64,000 nt of DNA. Source: Salinibacter sp. 10B (GTDB taxonomy: Bacteria; Bacteroidota; Rhodothermia; Rhodothermales; Salinibacteraceae). Under the pieces are notes generated by a model. It did no database searches. It was not told where the DNA came from and saw nothing but the letters and a program-made list of their open reading frames with translations. Position 1 is the first letter of the stretch. The number at the start of each line of letters is the position of its first letter. Below are positions 27,822 to 36,932 of the stretch, in pieces. The stretch is taken from positions 384,318-448,317 of the forward strand of contig NZ_MQWC01000004.1 in the NCBI RefSeq assembly GCF_002954405.1, given 5' to 3'. The position numbers and the translations under genes are program-made.

Positions 27822-29171
27822 TCAGGCGTTGTCCTTCTCCTCCGATGGTTTCACGAGTCCGACGTGCACGTCCATTACGTTCGTATGCGTCGGGCCGGGT
27901 CGCAGCAGCTGGTCGATGCGATTGAAGAGCGTGTACGAGTCATTGTCCCGCAGGTGCGCCTCCGGATCACAGCCATTAGAGCGAGCCCCCTCCACCGTCT
28001 CCGGCGTCGCCCAGGCCCCCGCCGCGTCCGTCGGCCCGTCGATGCCGTCCGTGCCCCCACTTAAGAGCACCGCGTCCACGTCCGCGTCGTTCAGAGCAAT
28101 CGCCCCCGCCAATGCGAGCTCCTGATTGCGCCCGCCTTTCCCGTCGCCCGTCACCGTGACGGTCGTCTCCCCGCCCCAGAGCCAGCACGTCGGCTTTTCT
28201 GGGTCTGCCTCCATCATCGTCTCAACGTGCTGGTGCGCCACGTCACGCGCCTCGCCCTCCACGCCCGACTCGACACGCACCTGATACCCTCGCTCCTCGG
28301 CGGCCGTACGAGCCGCATCCAGCGCCATCTGATTGGTGCCCAGCAGCGTCGTCTTCGTCGTGTCAAAACAGGGATCATCCTCCGAAGGGGTTTCGGAGCG
28401 CTTGCCGCGGGCCCCGGCCGCCAGATGCTCGCGAACCGATGCCGGCACGTCGTGCCAGAGCTGGTGCTGATATAGGACCTGCATCGCCTCGTCGTAGGTG
28501 GAGGGATCGGGGACGGTGGGCCCACTTGCAATAACGGAAGGGTCATCGCCCACAACATCCGAAACCACCAATGCTCCTACGTGCGTCGGATGGGCCGCCC
28601 GGGCCAATTGCCCGCCCCCCACCTGCGTGAGGTGTTTACGAACGACGTTCGCCGGCTCAATGGATACCCCCGCCGTGAGCAACCGATGATAGGTCGTTTT
28701 GAGGTCGGCCAAATCGATGAACTCGACGGGCAGTGACGACAAGGCCGTACCGCCCCCCGACACAAGGACGAGCAGCAGATCGCCTTCGTCCAGCCCTCGG
28801 GCGTGCTCCAGCATCCGCCGGGCTGCGCGGACGCTCTTCTCGGTCGGGAGCGGATGTCCGCCCTCCATCACGCGAATCGCGTCGGGCGCCGGGAGCCGAT
28901 TCGGGTACGTCTCCGGATAGCTCTCAGGCACCACCACGATTCCGTCATCCACCAGCCCCTCATGCCGTTCCTCCAGCACGCCGGCCATCGCCATCGCAGC
29001 CTTGCCCATGCCAACCACCTGCACCGTATCGTAGTCGATTGGCTTCCGCGCGGCCCAGGCCTCAAGTGGGGAAGATTCAAATAGACGGTCCGCCTGGACC
29101 CGACGGATGGCGGCCCGAAAAATGGCGTGTGCATCCGAAACGAGTGTAGAGGAGATTGATGCGTTCGACAT
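27822..29171 (-). CDS. Glycerate 2-kinase (MOFRL family)
   Basis: This 449-residue protein belongs to the GckA/TtuD glycerate kinase family, which phosphorylates D-glycerate to 2-phosphoglycerate. The N-terminal DUF4147 domain has the GGHPLPTEKS motif (about 104-113) and LVSGGGTALSSLP (about 141-153). The C-terminal MOFRL domain has LWGGETTVTVTGDGKGGRNQE and LLSGGTDGIDGPTDAAGA. It diverges from dnaA across a 332-bp gap and precedes the YyaL gene on the same strand. It would feed glycerate, from serine or hydroxypyruvate or compatible-solute breakdown, into glycolysis. Confidence 0.93.
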   Translation of the reverse strand: MSNASISSTLVSDAHAIFRAAIRRVQADRLFESSPLEAWAARKPIDYDTVQVVGMGKAAMAMAGVLEERHEGLVDDGIVVVPESYPETYPNRLPAPDAIRVMEGGHPLPTEKSVRAARRMLEHARGLDEGDLLLVLVSGGGTALSSLPVEFIDLADLKTTYHRLLTAGVSIEPANVVRKHLTQVGGGQLARAAHPTHVGALVVSDVVGDDPSVIASGPTVPDPSTYDEAMQVLYQHQLWHDVPASVREHLAAGARGKRSETPSEDDPCFDTTKTTLLGTNQMALDAARTAAEERGYQVRVESGVEGEARDVAHQHVETMMEADPEKPTCWLWGGETTVTVTGDGKGGRNQELALAGAIALNDADVDAVLLSGGTDGIDGPTDAAGAWATPETVEGARSNGCDPEAHLRDNDSYTLFNRIDQLLRPGPTHTNVMDVHVGLVKPSEEKDNA

Positions 29172-29503
29172 TGGTGTGGGGGTCGATGACCAAAAATACT
29201 CACTGCAAGTACATGACGTACAAAAAATGGTTGAGGGGCGCCGGCCGTACGACCTCTAAAGCGTGACCGACCCAATCGACATCGACACCCTTCGTTTGTC
29301 GTTTATTTTCCAGAGAGCGCATACGTATCATTAAACATCGCCCCAATCGTCCTGAGCGGCGTTCGACCGCGCGTATATAAATTTTCCCAGGATGCGCTTG
29401 CGAAGGTGGTGCCTCAGGTCTACGTTGTGCACGCGTCGATTTGGGCATACCCTCCGGCGCCGTCTCGCTGTCCATCGCGAACGCCTGGCCCGTCTTTCTC
29501 TCT
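29172..29503. other. Intergenic gap upstream of dnaA (332 bp)
   Basis: This divergent gap should carry the dnaA and glycerate kinase promoters. An AT-rich TATATAA lies at 29374-29380, about 125 bp before dnaA, without a good -35. I see no TTATCCACA-type DnaA boxes. Confidence 0.5.
29374..29381 (+). promoter_or_regulatory. Possible -10 element upstream of dnaA
   Basis: TATATAAA stands out in GC-rich sequence about 125 bp before the dnaA start. No matching -35 is seen 16-18 bp upstream, so it is only a candidate. Confidence 0.25.
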
Positions 29504-31198
29504 ATGGTTCCGTCCGCTCCCAACGCTTGGCGCGATGCCCTTCATGACCTGCGTGATGCCCTTCCTGAACGGACGGTTCAGAATTGGCTTGATCCCATTG
29601 AGCCACTTTCCCTCGACACTGAGGGAGGCACCCCGACCCTCACGCTTCAGGTGCCGACCCCGTTCGGGATTCAGTACCTGCGCAGTCGATTCAATAAGGA
29701 GATCAATCAGGCCGTAACGCAGGCCGTGGGAGAACCAACGGACGTTGAATACGAAGTCACGCCGGAGTCCGAACGGCCGGACGAGATTGTGACGGACGGG
29801 GACGAGCCCGACTCCTCTTCGCCTCCATCCCCGGACGCCGCTTCTGAGCAGTCGTCCTCGTCTCCTCCTCCCTCTCGTCCCGAGGGCCCTTCCACTTCTG
29901 ACGACCGGTCGGCGGCGTCCTCTTCGTCCCCGCGCTCTCCCCAGCGATCTCAAAAAACCGCCTCCCCATCCTCCTCGCCCTCCGGCCCCAGCAACACCGA
30001 GCGCTCGTCGGCCGCTCAGCCGTCCTCACCGTCCAGCGCAGACGAAACGCCCGACGTGGCGGGGGAAGCTGCCCCAACGCCGGAAGAGTTGGCAAGCATT
30101 GAGCGGGCCGGTGCCGGGTCCGCCGACGAGCGCTCGGCCCTCTACGAGAAAGCCCATGAGCATCTGCGGCCGGAATACACGTTCGACGAGTTTATTGAGG
30201 GCGACGGCAACCGACTGGCACGCAGCGCGGCGTTTGCGGTGGCCGAAGAGCCAGGCAGTACAAACTATAATCCGCTCCTCGTGTACGGAGGCGTGGGGCT
30301 CGGCAAGACCCACCTCGCACAGGCAGTCGCCAACTACGCCCTCGAACACAACACCGCCGAGCACGTCCTGTACGTCTCTAGCGACCGCTTTACGAGCCAG
30401 TTCGTTCAGTCGGTCCGAGAAAACCGAATTGCGGCCTTCTCCAGTTACTACCGGCAGGCCGATCTCCTCATCGTCGACGACGTGCAGTTTTTCGGGGAAA
30501 AAGAAAAGACCCAAGAGGAGTTCTTCCACATCTTCAACGACTTGCACCAAAACGGCAAGCAGATCTTTCTCTGCGCCGATCGCCCCCCAGCTAAGATTCC
30601 CGGCATTGAGGAACGTCTGCTCTCCCGCTTCCAGTGGGGCCTGAGTGCCGATATCCAGCGCCCCGACCTGGAGACTCGTATTGCCATTCTCCAGCGCAAG
30701 GCGGCTCGTCAGGATATCGACGTGGAGCCGAAAGTGCTGGAACTCATTGCCCAGCGCATCGACTCCAACGTCCGGCAGCTCGAAGGGACGCTCACCCGGC
30801 TCACGGCACTCGTACAACTGGACAACGGCACTCTTGACCTCGAAACGGCTCGCAAATATCTCCGCGAACATACCGACGAGGAGCCGACCGCTCTCGATGC
30901 CGCCGAAATCATTGAGCAGGTCTCCGATTATTTCCGGCTGTCGGAAGACGACATCCTCTCCCGGTCCCGCAAGCAAGCCGTAGCCCGAGCCCGCCAAATC
31001 GCGATGTACCTCTGTCGTGAACTGACGGACGAGTCCTACTCCCATATTGGCACCCGCTTCGGTGGGCGCGACCACTCCACCGTGATCCACGCCTACCGGA
31101 AGATCGAGGAAAACCTGGAGTCGGACCCCGACCTGCAGGACGACATTTCCTCCCTTGAATCCCGCTTGCGCAATCGGTCGCTCTCATCTCCGATGTAG
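29504..31198 (+). CDS. dnaA: Chromosomal replication initiator DnaA
   Basis: This 564-residue protein opens chromosome replication by binding DnaA boxes at oriC. Domain I is at about 1-90 (NAWRDALHDLRDALPERTVQNWLDPI). Domain II is an unusually long, Ser/Pro-rich disordered linker at about 95-200. The AAA+ domain has Walker A GGVGLGKT at 262-269 and Walker B LLIVDD at 321-326. Domain IV ends with the DNA-binding signature YSHIGTRFGGRDHSTVIHAYRKI. ATG 29504 is chosen over an upstream TTG. No dnaN or recF follows; instead there is a 790-bp gap. gyrB is far away, at the right edge of the window. Confidence 0.98.
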   Translation: MVPSAPNAWRDALHDLRDALPERTVQNWLDPIEPLSLDTEGGTPTLTLQVPTPFGIQYLRSRFNKEINQAVTQAVGEPTDVEYEVTPESERPDEIVTDGDEPDSSSPPSPDAASEQSSSSPPPSRPEGPSTSDDRSAASSSSPRSPQRSQKTASPSSSPSGPSNTERSSAAQPSSPSSADETPDVAGEAAPTPEELASIERAGAGSADERSALYEKAHEHLRPEYTFDEFIEGDGNRLARSAAFAVAEEPGSTNYNPLLVYGGVGLGKTHLAQAVANYALEHNTAEHVLYVSSDRFTSQFVQSVRENRIAAFSSYYRQADLLIVDDVQFFGEKEKTQEEFFHIFNDLHQNGKQIFLCADRPPAKIPGIEERLLSRFQWGLSADIQRPDLETRIAILQRKAARQDIDVEPKVLELIAQRIDSNVRQLEGTLTRLTALVQLDNGTLDLETARKYLREHTDEEPTALDAAEIIEQVSDYFRLSEDDILSRSRKQAVARARQIAMYLCRELTDESYSHIGTRFGGRDHSTVIHAYRKIEENLESDPDLQDDISSLESRLRNRSLSSPM

Positions 31199-31988
31199 TC
31201 CTCGATCTCTTTTTGGGAAAATACGCCCCCCGATCTACTTGCGTGGGGTGCCAATCCTTTTTCCTTCCCTCAGTTGTGATTGGAAAAACCCGAGAGTCCC
31301 AGACTCCTAGTGTCGTCGAATGACACGTTCCGAGTGAAGCGACACGTCAACCGCATCGGTGCGTCTGGAATCGGAGGAACTGTGAGGGCACGGTGGTCTC
31401 ATAATCGACGCGCAACTTCCTGAAGGCGTTGGGCACAACGTTTCTCCCCACCCTTCCGCTTCAAAGGCGACTTTCGTGATTGCGGTTCCCCTCGCGCACA
31501 AGGCTTATCGATTTGCTGTCGAATGGCCTCTCCGCCTCCCCCCAGCAACGGTCCCACCTTTAGAACCTGGTTTGCGAGCGGATTCGTCGCCGAGATACAG
31601 TGGGCGAAGAGTCCTGGAGCCCCCAAATAGAGGTCGGCAAGCTAGCTTCCCCGTAGTGGAACCACCATGCGATTGCGCAAGCCTATAGACCCAAAACGGA
31701 AGACTCGATGTCGAGGCGCACCACCGCAGACCGGAGCGGGTTCGGTCTGGGAGTCGTCTTTCCTTTTCGTATCAAAGGCCTAGGGATGCTTCTTTGCAAT
31801 AACGGAAACATCATTCGATCCTGCTCATCTCCGCCATCGCTCATTCCTCCTCGAAGACTCCGCGCGCAATGTCCTCCGGGATCAATGCGTTCAACAACCG
31901 TCCGGTGGCATCGCACAAGTCAAACGGGGCCTTGATTTCTCCATCTCTCCTAACTCCCCTCGCAACGATACAATTTGAGATGAGTCAT
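31199..31988. other. Long intergenic region after dnaA (790 bp), possible origin region
   Basis: This is the longest gene-free stretch in the window. All open frames in it are short, cross-strand and without protein-like composition. I looked for TTATCCACA-type boxes, AT-rich repeats and RNA hallmarks and found none that convince. Its size and its position beside dnaA make it the best place for oriC or a non-coding RNA, but this is inferred from position only. Confidence 0.4.
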
Positions 31989-32492
31989 TCAGGATCGAGG
32001 AAGGTCTTTTTCAATCCCCCACTCTTCGCAAAGAAGATCAAAGAGCTCATACTCTTCGGCCGCCACGTTTGCATCTGCCACAATGAGCCCCTTTAGAAAG
32101 TCCAGATAATGCTGTGCCAGCACTTCCGCACGATCGCCCGCCTGCTCTGCTAGCTCAGCCGCCAACGCCTGCACCCGTTCACGAACGGCCTCAGGTCCCT
32201 TCTCCAAAAGAGGAGCCAGCTCGTCCGCCCGTGCCTCCGCATTCACACTTCCCTCCTGCTCCATCCGTCGTTCGAGCTTCTGCACCAGCATCCGTTCGGA
32301 GATGTGCTCCGTCCCGTCCGCATTCATGATCAAATAGGACAGATCAAAGAGCGCCCGCTTCAGCACCTGCACCCGATCGGCATCGGCAGGGGACGCTCCA
32401 TCAGCGGCCATGTCGAAAAGACTTACGTTGGTCTCCTGTTCGTCGGAGGGGGAAGCGGTCATTGGATCGTAGTCGTGATAATGAAAAGACAT
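31989..32492 (-). CDS. TerB-like (tellurite resistance/co-chaperone type) all-helical protein
   Basis: This 167-residue acidic protein resembles the TerB/DjlA N-terminal helical fold. It has LKRALFDLSYLIMNADGTEHISERMLVQKL, in which an acidic loop replaces the metal-binding DG motif, and ends in GLIVADANVAAEEYELFDLLCEEWGI, typical of TerB's second half. No membrane segment is seen. ATG 32492 is chosen; ATG 32462 ten codons in is possible, and the longer frame up to 32615 adds a Cys-rich leader that looks wrong. It is downstream of hisI on the same strand. The family is linked to stress responses and membrane-associated chaperones; no specific role is shown. Confidence 0.6.
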   Translation of the reverse strand: MSFHYHDYDPMTASPSDEQETNVSLFDMAADGASPADADRVQVLKRALFDLSYLIMNADGTEHISERMLVQKLERRMEQEGSVNAEARADELAPLLEKGPEAVRERVQALAAELAEQAGDRAEVLAQHYLDFLKGLIVADANVAAEEYELFDLLCEEWGIEKDLPRS

Positions 32493-32614
32493 CTCGATAC
32501 GAAGTGCAGCGGCCCAATCGCACGAATCGGGACGGCCTGAAGGTGCGTTCCCTGTCCCCGCAAACGCCTCAACGGAGGTAGTCCCGTTGCAGTCCCCGAA
32601 GGACAATCGGCACA

Positions 32615-33007
32615 TTAAGCATCGTCGTACACGGCGTCGGGATCAAACACCTTCTCCCCATCCGCCACGAGCTCTTCCCCCTCGACCCGTCGATAGAAGC
32701 AAGACTCATATCCCGTGTGACAGGCCCCGCCCTCCTGTTCCACTTTAAACAGAAGCGTGTCGCCGTCACAGTCCAATCGTACCTCCTGTACCATCTGGGT
32801 GTGGCCACTCGTCTGCCCCTTCACCCACCGTTCCTGCCGCGACCGACTCCAGTACACCATGCGGCCCGAATCAAGGGTATCGCGGAGTGTCTCGGCAGTC
32901 ATGTACGCCATCATAAGCACTTGGTCTGTGCTCGCATCCTGAACGATGGCAGGTACGAGACCGGCCTCATCGAAGGACACGGCCTCTAAAAGGGCACTAT
33001 CGGTCAT
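32615..33007 (-). CDS. hisI: Phosphoribosyl-AMP cyclohydrolase
   Basis: This 130-residue enzyme opens the adenine ring of PR-AMP in the third step of histidine synthesis. The family motifs are all present: [27 protein letters not shown], the metal site [12 protein letters not shown], and the zinc-binding [12 protein letters not shown]. It is the stand-alone form without the HisE (PR-ATP pyrophosphatase) domain, and no other his gene is nearby, so the pathway genes are scattered. It lies upstream of the TerB-like gene on the same strand, separated by 122 bp. Confidence 0.96.
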   Translation of the reverse strand: MTDSALLEAVSFDEAGLVPAIVQDASTDQVLMMAYMTAETLRDTLDSGRMVYWSRSRQERWVKGQTSGHTQMVQEVRLDCDGDTLLFKVEQEGGACHTGYESCFYRRVEGEELVADGEKVFDPDAVYDDA

Positions 33008-33280
33008 AAAAACGGGAGCATCGGGGGAAAACCAGAATTCGAGAGTTGAAAGGCCGTCTCCGACAATGGTTCACCAGACGATCGGGAGATTCCCTCCACT
33101 CCATGCATCGCCCCAACCCCGGAACTACGCCTCCGCTTCTGTTCACTGTGGTCCGGGCGAACCATCGGACCCACGCCGTCATTCTCTTCCGAAGCACTGA
33201 ACTGGACGTCACCCTATCGAACTCCGAGATGTGCGCAACGTTCTAGAAATGAGTTTTTAGTCTTAAAGCTAAATGGTGCC

Positions 33281-33598
33281 ATGCGGCGTGTTGGGGCCTT
33301 TTTATTGCGACTTCCCCGTCTTCTGCTCATTGGACTCGTGCGGGCCTATCAGCTAATTCTTTCTCCGCACCTGCCCAGGACGTGCCGCTACCAGCCCACC
33401 TGCTCCCAGTACTCGATTCAGGCCTTCCGGAAATATGGGGCAATTCGCGGGCTTATCCTCACAGTCTATCGACTGGGACGTTGTCATCCCTGGGGCGGAC
33501 ACGGCTACGATCCGCCCCGCTGGTTCGACGAACCGCCCCCCAAACCTGCATCTGGAAAGGAGTCTAACGTCCCACCACCGTCCGAGCTGCAGCACTAA
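33281..33598 (+). CDS. yidD: Membrane protein insertion efficiency factor YidD
   Basis: This 105-residue protein has the YidD core: an amphipathic N-terminus (LIGLVRAYQLILSPHL), then the invariant RYQPTCSQYSIQAFRKYGAIRG and GRCHPWGGHGYDPP. It helps YidC and the Sec translocon to insert membrane proteins. In many bacteria yidD lies in rpmH-rnpA-yidD-yidC; none of those genes is beside it here, although dnaA is only 2 kb away. The extra C-terminal tail is Pro/Ser-rich. It diverges from hisI over a 273-bp gap. Confidence 0.95.
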   Translation: MRRVGAFLLRLPRLLLIGLVRAYQLILSPHLPRTCRYQPTCSQYSIQAFRKYGAIRGLILTVYRLGRCHPWGGHGYDPPRWFDEPPPKPASGKESNVPPPSELQH

Positions 33599-33748
33599 GA
33601 GACTGTTTTCCTTTCATACGCTGTGAGACTCTGCGGACCCGTTTCTTCCAGCCGGGGATGCAGACGTACACGCTCCGACTTGCTAGCTATCTGCAAACCA
33701 TCGGCCTTGAGGGTAGAGTCGGGCGTACATTAACACAGGCTCCACACA

Positions 33749-34855
33749 CTATCGCATGTGTTTTCGGCGGTTGCGCACGTAGTCCTCAAACAGGAAGGAT
33801 CCAAGATCGTCGAGCTCCGCGTAGTACGCTCGGCCCCGGTTCACCTCGGTAAGCTTCCGCACGAAGTCCTGAAGCCCCGGATCCCGAGCAATCATGAAGG
33901 TGGTGATTGTGATGTTCTGGCGCCGGCAAATGACCCCTTCGTCTAGCACCTTGTTCACAATCTTCGGGTCTAGCCCGTAAGGGTTGCGGTACATCTGCCC
34001 ATCTTCGATATGACAGCTGGGCTTGCCGTCGGTGATCATGAAGATCTGCTTGTTGCGGTTGTTGCGACGGTGCAGAATCCCACGCGCCCGCCGCAGCCCT
34101 GCTCGCGTATTCGTGTGATAGGGTCCAACATCGAGGTACGGTAGGTCCTCCATTTCAATCTCCCAGGCGTCGTTGCCGAAGGCTACGATGTCGAGCGTGT
34201 CCTTCGGATACTTGCTGGTGATGAGCTCGGCCAGCCCCATGGCAACCCGGCGAGCAGGCGTGATGCGATCCTCCCCGTACAGCACCATTGAGTGGGAGAG
34301 ATCGATCATCAGCACCGTGGCCATCGTGGCGTGATGGTCGGTCTGGTGAACCTGAAAGTCGTCCTCGGACAGATTCCAGTCGTCCCCGAGCCCCGACCGG
34401 CGGAAGGAGTTGGAGAGCGTGCCCGTCGCGTCGAGGCGAGAAATGTCATCTCCAAACGTCCAATCGCGAGTTTCGGGCAAGCGCTCGTCGCCCTGACCCG
34501 TATGCGGCGTCTGATGGTCCCCTTGCCCGTGCTTGCGAAGCTCACTGAAGATTTCCTCGAGCGCCGATCGGCGGAGGGACCGCTCCGCCTTTGCCGTAAT
34601 CTCGACCGTGCCGTCCTCTTCGTTCTCCGTGAGGTAGCCCCGCTTCTTGAGCTCCTCAATGAAGTCTTCGATCGACTGATCGGAGCCCTCCGTGAGGTCG
34701 TACTCCTCGTCGAGCTGTCGGAGCCAGCGCAGCGCTTCCTCTGCATCCCCCGCCGTGTGCTCCAACAGCTCCTCAAAGAGGTCAAAGAGCTCCTCAAAAA
34801 GCGGCTTTTGGCTGCCGTGTCGCTCGGGATCCCACTCGGTGTATCGAAGACGCAT
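33749..34855 (-). CDS. von Willebrand factor A domain protein
   Basis: This 368-residue protein has an acidic, helical N-terminal half (long Glu/Leu-rich stretches) and a C-terminal VWA domain. Within it a MIDAS-type motif is seen: MIDLSHSM around 183-190 (DxSxS) and FMITDGKPS further on, ending with RGRAYYAELDDLGSFLFEDYV. VWA proteins of this kind act with AAA+ MoxR-type ATPases in complex assembly or metal insertion, but no MoxR gene is near. Start ATG 34855 (MRLRYTEWDPE) is preferred over 34885. No signal peptide is seen, so it is cytosolic. Confidence 0.85.
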   Translation of the reverse strand: MRLRYTEWDPERHGSQKPLFEELFDLFEELLEHTAGDAEEALRWLRQLDEEYDLTEGSDQSIEDFIEELKKRGYLTENEEDGTVEITAKAERSLRRSALEEIFSELRKHGQGDHQTPHTGQGDERLPETRDWTFGDDISRLDATGTLSNSFRRSGLGDDWNLSEDDFQVHQTDHHATMATVLMIDLSHSMVLYGEDRITPARRVAMGLAELITSKYPKDTLDIVAFGNDAWEIEMEDLPYLDVGPYHTNTRAGLRRARGILHRRNNRNKQIFMITDGKPSCHIEDGQMYRNPYGLDPKIVNKVLDEGVICRRQNITITTFMIARDPGLQDFVRKLTEVNRGRAYYAELDDLGSFLFEDYVRNRRKHMR

Positions 34856-34990
34856 GGGCCTGTACCAGATCGCTGGGGGTGACATCGCTTTGGGGATACG
34901 CCCCCCCAGAGACGTTTGTTTTCGGGTGACGCCCCATACGCTCCCGGAAGCGGATCACGGCAGCCGTCGAGCAGACACGTGTGCAGGACG

Positions 34991-35392
34991 TTACATTTCC
35001 GACTCACGTACTGGATCGGATGCCGAGAAGGACTCCTCCGCTGCATTATGCGAGGGCGCTTCGCCCAACTGGGTCTCCCGTTCCACAAAATAGTAGCCGA
35101 GCAGAGCCATGCCGGTGGCGAGAAGCAGAATCGCGTAGGCCAACGGCGATTCAAATCCAATCGTCAACAGATCAACGAGAAGCACGCCGATCCCGAGTGC
35201 GACGACGATGAGCCCCCATTTCAAAGCGGATCGCGTACTGGGCTCTTTCCACCTCCGGTTCAGAATCGCCTCCGCTACGTCGGCCGACGCATGAGAGTCG
35301 AGGGCCTTTCGTCGGATGCGGGTATCCCCGATTAGTTTGGCGATGTAAGCAATCATGCCGAAAAATCCGAGGGGAACAAGAATATCTTCCAT
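34991..35392 (-). CDS. Small membrane protein (DUF6249-like), unknown
   Basis: This 133-residue protein has an N-terminal hydrophobic segment (ILVPLGFFGMIAYIAKL), a charged middle, then two transmembrane helices (about 59-78 and 84-103), ending in an acidic tail. It resembles small membrane proteins often encoded beside ECF sigma factors in this phylum. I set the start at ATG 35392; a longer frame to 36226 is antisense to the sigma-factor gene and rejected. It diverges from the sigma-factor gene across 291 bp. Function is unknown. Confidence 0.65.
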   Translation of the reverse strand: MEDILVPLGFFGMIAYIAKLIGDTRIRRKALDSHASADVAEAILNRRWKEPSTRSALKWGLIVVALGIGVLLVDLLTIGFESPLAYAILLLATGMALLGYYFVERETQLGEAPSHNAAEESFSASDPVRESEM

Positions 35393-35683
35393 TGCAGTGT
35401 AGGGCCTTGTAAACAAATGCCGAATGCAACGATCGTCATTCAACCGTGCACCAAAAGCAGACAGGGCTATCTGAGAATCGGTTGCACCCTTTCTCATCCT
35501 CTCCCTACTTTCACAAAACTCTTCAACAGAACCTTCACACGACTCCCTGCAACCGATCTCCGCTCTCTCCTGTCTACTGGCAATAGCGTTGCTCGATCGC
35601 CGTTCTCGCTCTCCAAATCCTACCCTCGAATTGAGACGCGTCCTGTTGGTATACGTGGAAATGACCCATTCGAGTAACGGTAT

Positions 35684-36298
35684 ATGAGCACCGAAACTGA
35701 GACACGTTCTGAGCGCGAACTGGTCGAGCAGGTCCTGCAGGGGGACCGTGACGCCTTTCTCTCGTTTATTGACCGCTACGAGCGGCTCGTAAAGCATGTG
35801 GTCTTCCGAATGGTAGATGACGACCGGGACCGCGAGGAGCTCTGTCAGGACGTGTTTATGCGGGCGTATCGTTATCTCGACGACTTTCGGTTTGAATCGA
35901 AACTGTCGACGTGGCTGGCGCGCATCGCCCGCAACACGTGCCTCAACCACCTGGAGAAAAAGGAAATGCCGTTGTATGCGGACCATGCTCCTGAGTCTCA
36001 CGACGACTCTCCGGATGCCCGTGCCGCTCTCAACCGAATCGAGGACCCGGACGAAGACGTGTCCGACGCGGCATCTGACCGGGAGCGCCGCGCCCTGGTG
36101 CGAGAGGGTATCAAGACGCTCTCGGAACACTACCGGACGGCCCTCACCTTGTATCATTTGGAGGGCATGAGCGTATCTCAAATTAGTGACATTATGAACA
36201 ACCCTGAGGGGACGGTGAAAAGTCACCTGTATCGGGGCCGTAAAAAACTCAAAGACTGGCTGCTTGACCGCTACAGTCCGGAGGAATTGACCCTATGA
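35684..36298 (+). CDS. ECF-type RNA polymerase sigma factor
   Basis: This 204-residue protein has sigma region 2 (LVKHVVFRMVDDDRDREELCQDVFMRAYRYLDDF ... STWLARIARNTCLNHLE) and region 4 (LSEHYRTALTLYHLEGMSVSQISDIM...GTVKSHLYRGRKKLKDWL). An acidic spacer lies between them (about 99-136). It is an ECF family member directing RNA polymerase to stress or envelope-response promoters. Its TGA stop overlaps the ATG of the next gene (ATGA), so the downstream membrane protein is probably co-translated and may be its regulator. No autoregulated -35/-10 is visible. Confidence 0.92.
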   Translation: MSTETETRSERELVEQVLQGDRDAFLSFIDRYERLVKHVVFRMVDDDRDREELCQDVFMRAYRYLDDFRFESKLSTWLARIARNTCLNHLEKKEMPLYADHAPESHDDSPDARAALNRIEDPDEDVSDAASDRERRALVREGIKTLSEHYRTALTLYHLEGMSVSQISDIMNNPEGTVKSHLYRGRKKLKDWLLDRYSPEELTL

Positions 36299-36765
36299 CC
36301 GATCGTGACCACTCTCTTCAAGACGAGTTTGATCGCCACTTCCGTGGGGACGGTCCGCCGCCCGACACGGACGATCCGGAGGCTGCCGCCTATGAGGCCG
36401 TGTTTGCCGCCCTGCACGAGGAGCCCGACGGCGACCTGTCGGACAATTTTGCGGAGCAGGTGGCCGATCGGGTGGGCCTAGCCAGCAACGTGGGTCGCGA
36501 GCCCTCCCCTGCTCTCGTGTGGAGTGATGTGCTCCTCGTCTTTCTGGCGGTTGCGGCCCTGGGCGCAACCCTCGTGCTCATGCCGTCCGTGCCGACACTC
36601 CTGCAGGAAACGCTGTGGGTCGTCGTCCGCTCGCTCAACGACATCTCCGCGTACGTCCGCCTTGACGTTGTGGGCTCCATCGGACTCGCCCTCCTCCTCA
36701 CTCTCGGCCTCGATCGCTTCCTGCGCCGCTGGCATCCCCTTCGACGCGCCCCGAGCCCGTCTTGA
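36295..36765 (+). CDS. Probable anti-sigma-like membrane protein (unrecognised)
   Basis: This 156-residue protein has an acidic cytoplasmic N-terminal half (SLQDEFDRHFRGDGPPPDTDD...) and two transmembrane helices (about 77-100 and 123-140). It overlaps the ECF sigma gene in ATGA, the layout of sigma/anti-sigma pairs, so I infer that it holds the sigma factor at the membrane. The zinc anti-sigma HxxxCxxC motif is absent, hence it is not a classic ZAS protein. Other possibilities are a sigma-controlled membrane stress protein. No relative is recognised. Confidence 0.6.
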   Translation: MTDRDHSLQDEFDRHFRGDGPPPDTDDPEAAAYEAVFAALHEEPDGDLSDNFAEQVADRVGLASNVGREPSPALVWSDVLLVFLAVAALGATLVLMPSVPTLLQETLWVVVRSLNDISAYVRLDVVGSIGLALLLTLGLDRFLRRWHPLRRAPSPS

Positions 36766-36932
36766 TTTCGGGGATTGCGGATTTTGGATTGGGGAATTCG
36801 GGCAATGTCATCTTCCTTCACTGGAACGTTCCCCTTCGCCTCCCTCCTAAAAACGACATTTGCGCAGCGTCTCTATGACATTTATCCTTTCGGGGTGACT
36901 TCGACTCCTCGAATTATTGCCTTTGAGACGTC

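Noticed and set aside
29172-31988. oriC with DnaA boxes flanking dnaA
   Set aside because: Neither flank has a recognisable TTATCCACA cluster, so I report only a gap and not an origin.
35393-36226. N-terminal extension of the 34991-35392 gene to 411 residues
   Set aside because: The extension is antisense to the ECF sigma factor gene and lacks membrane-protein character.
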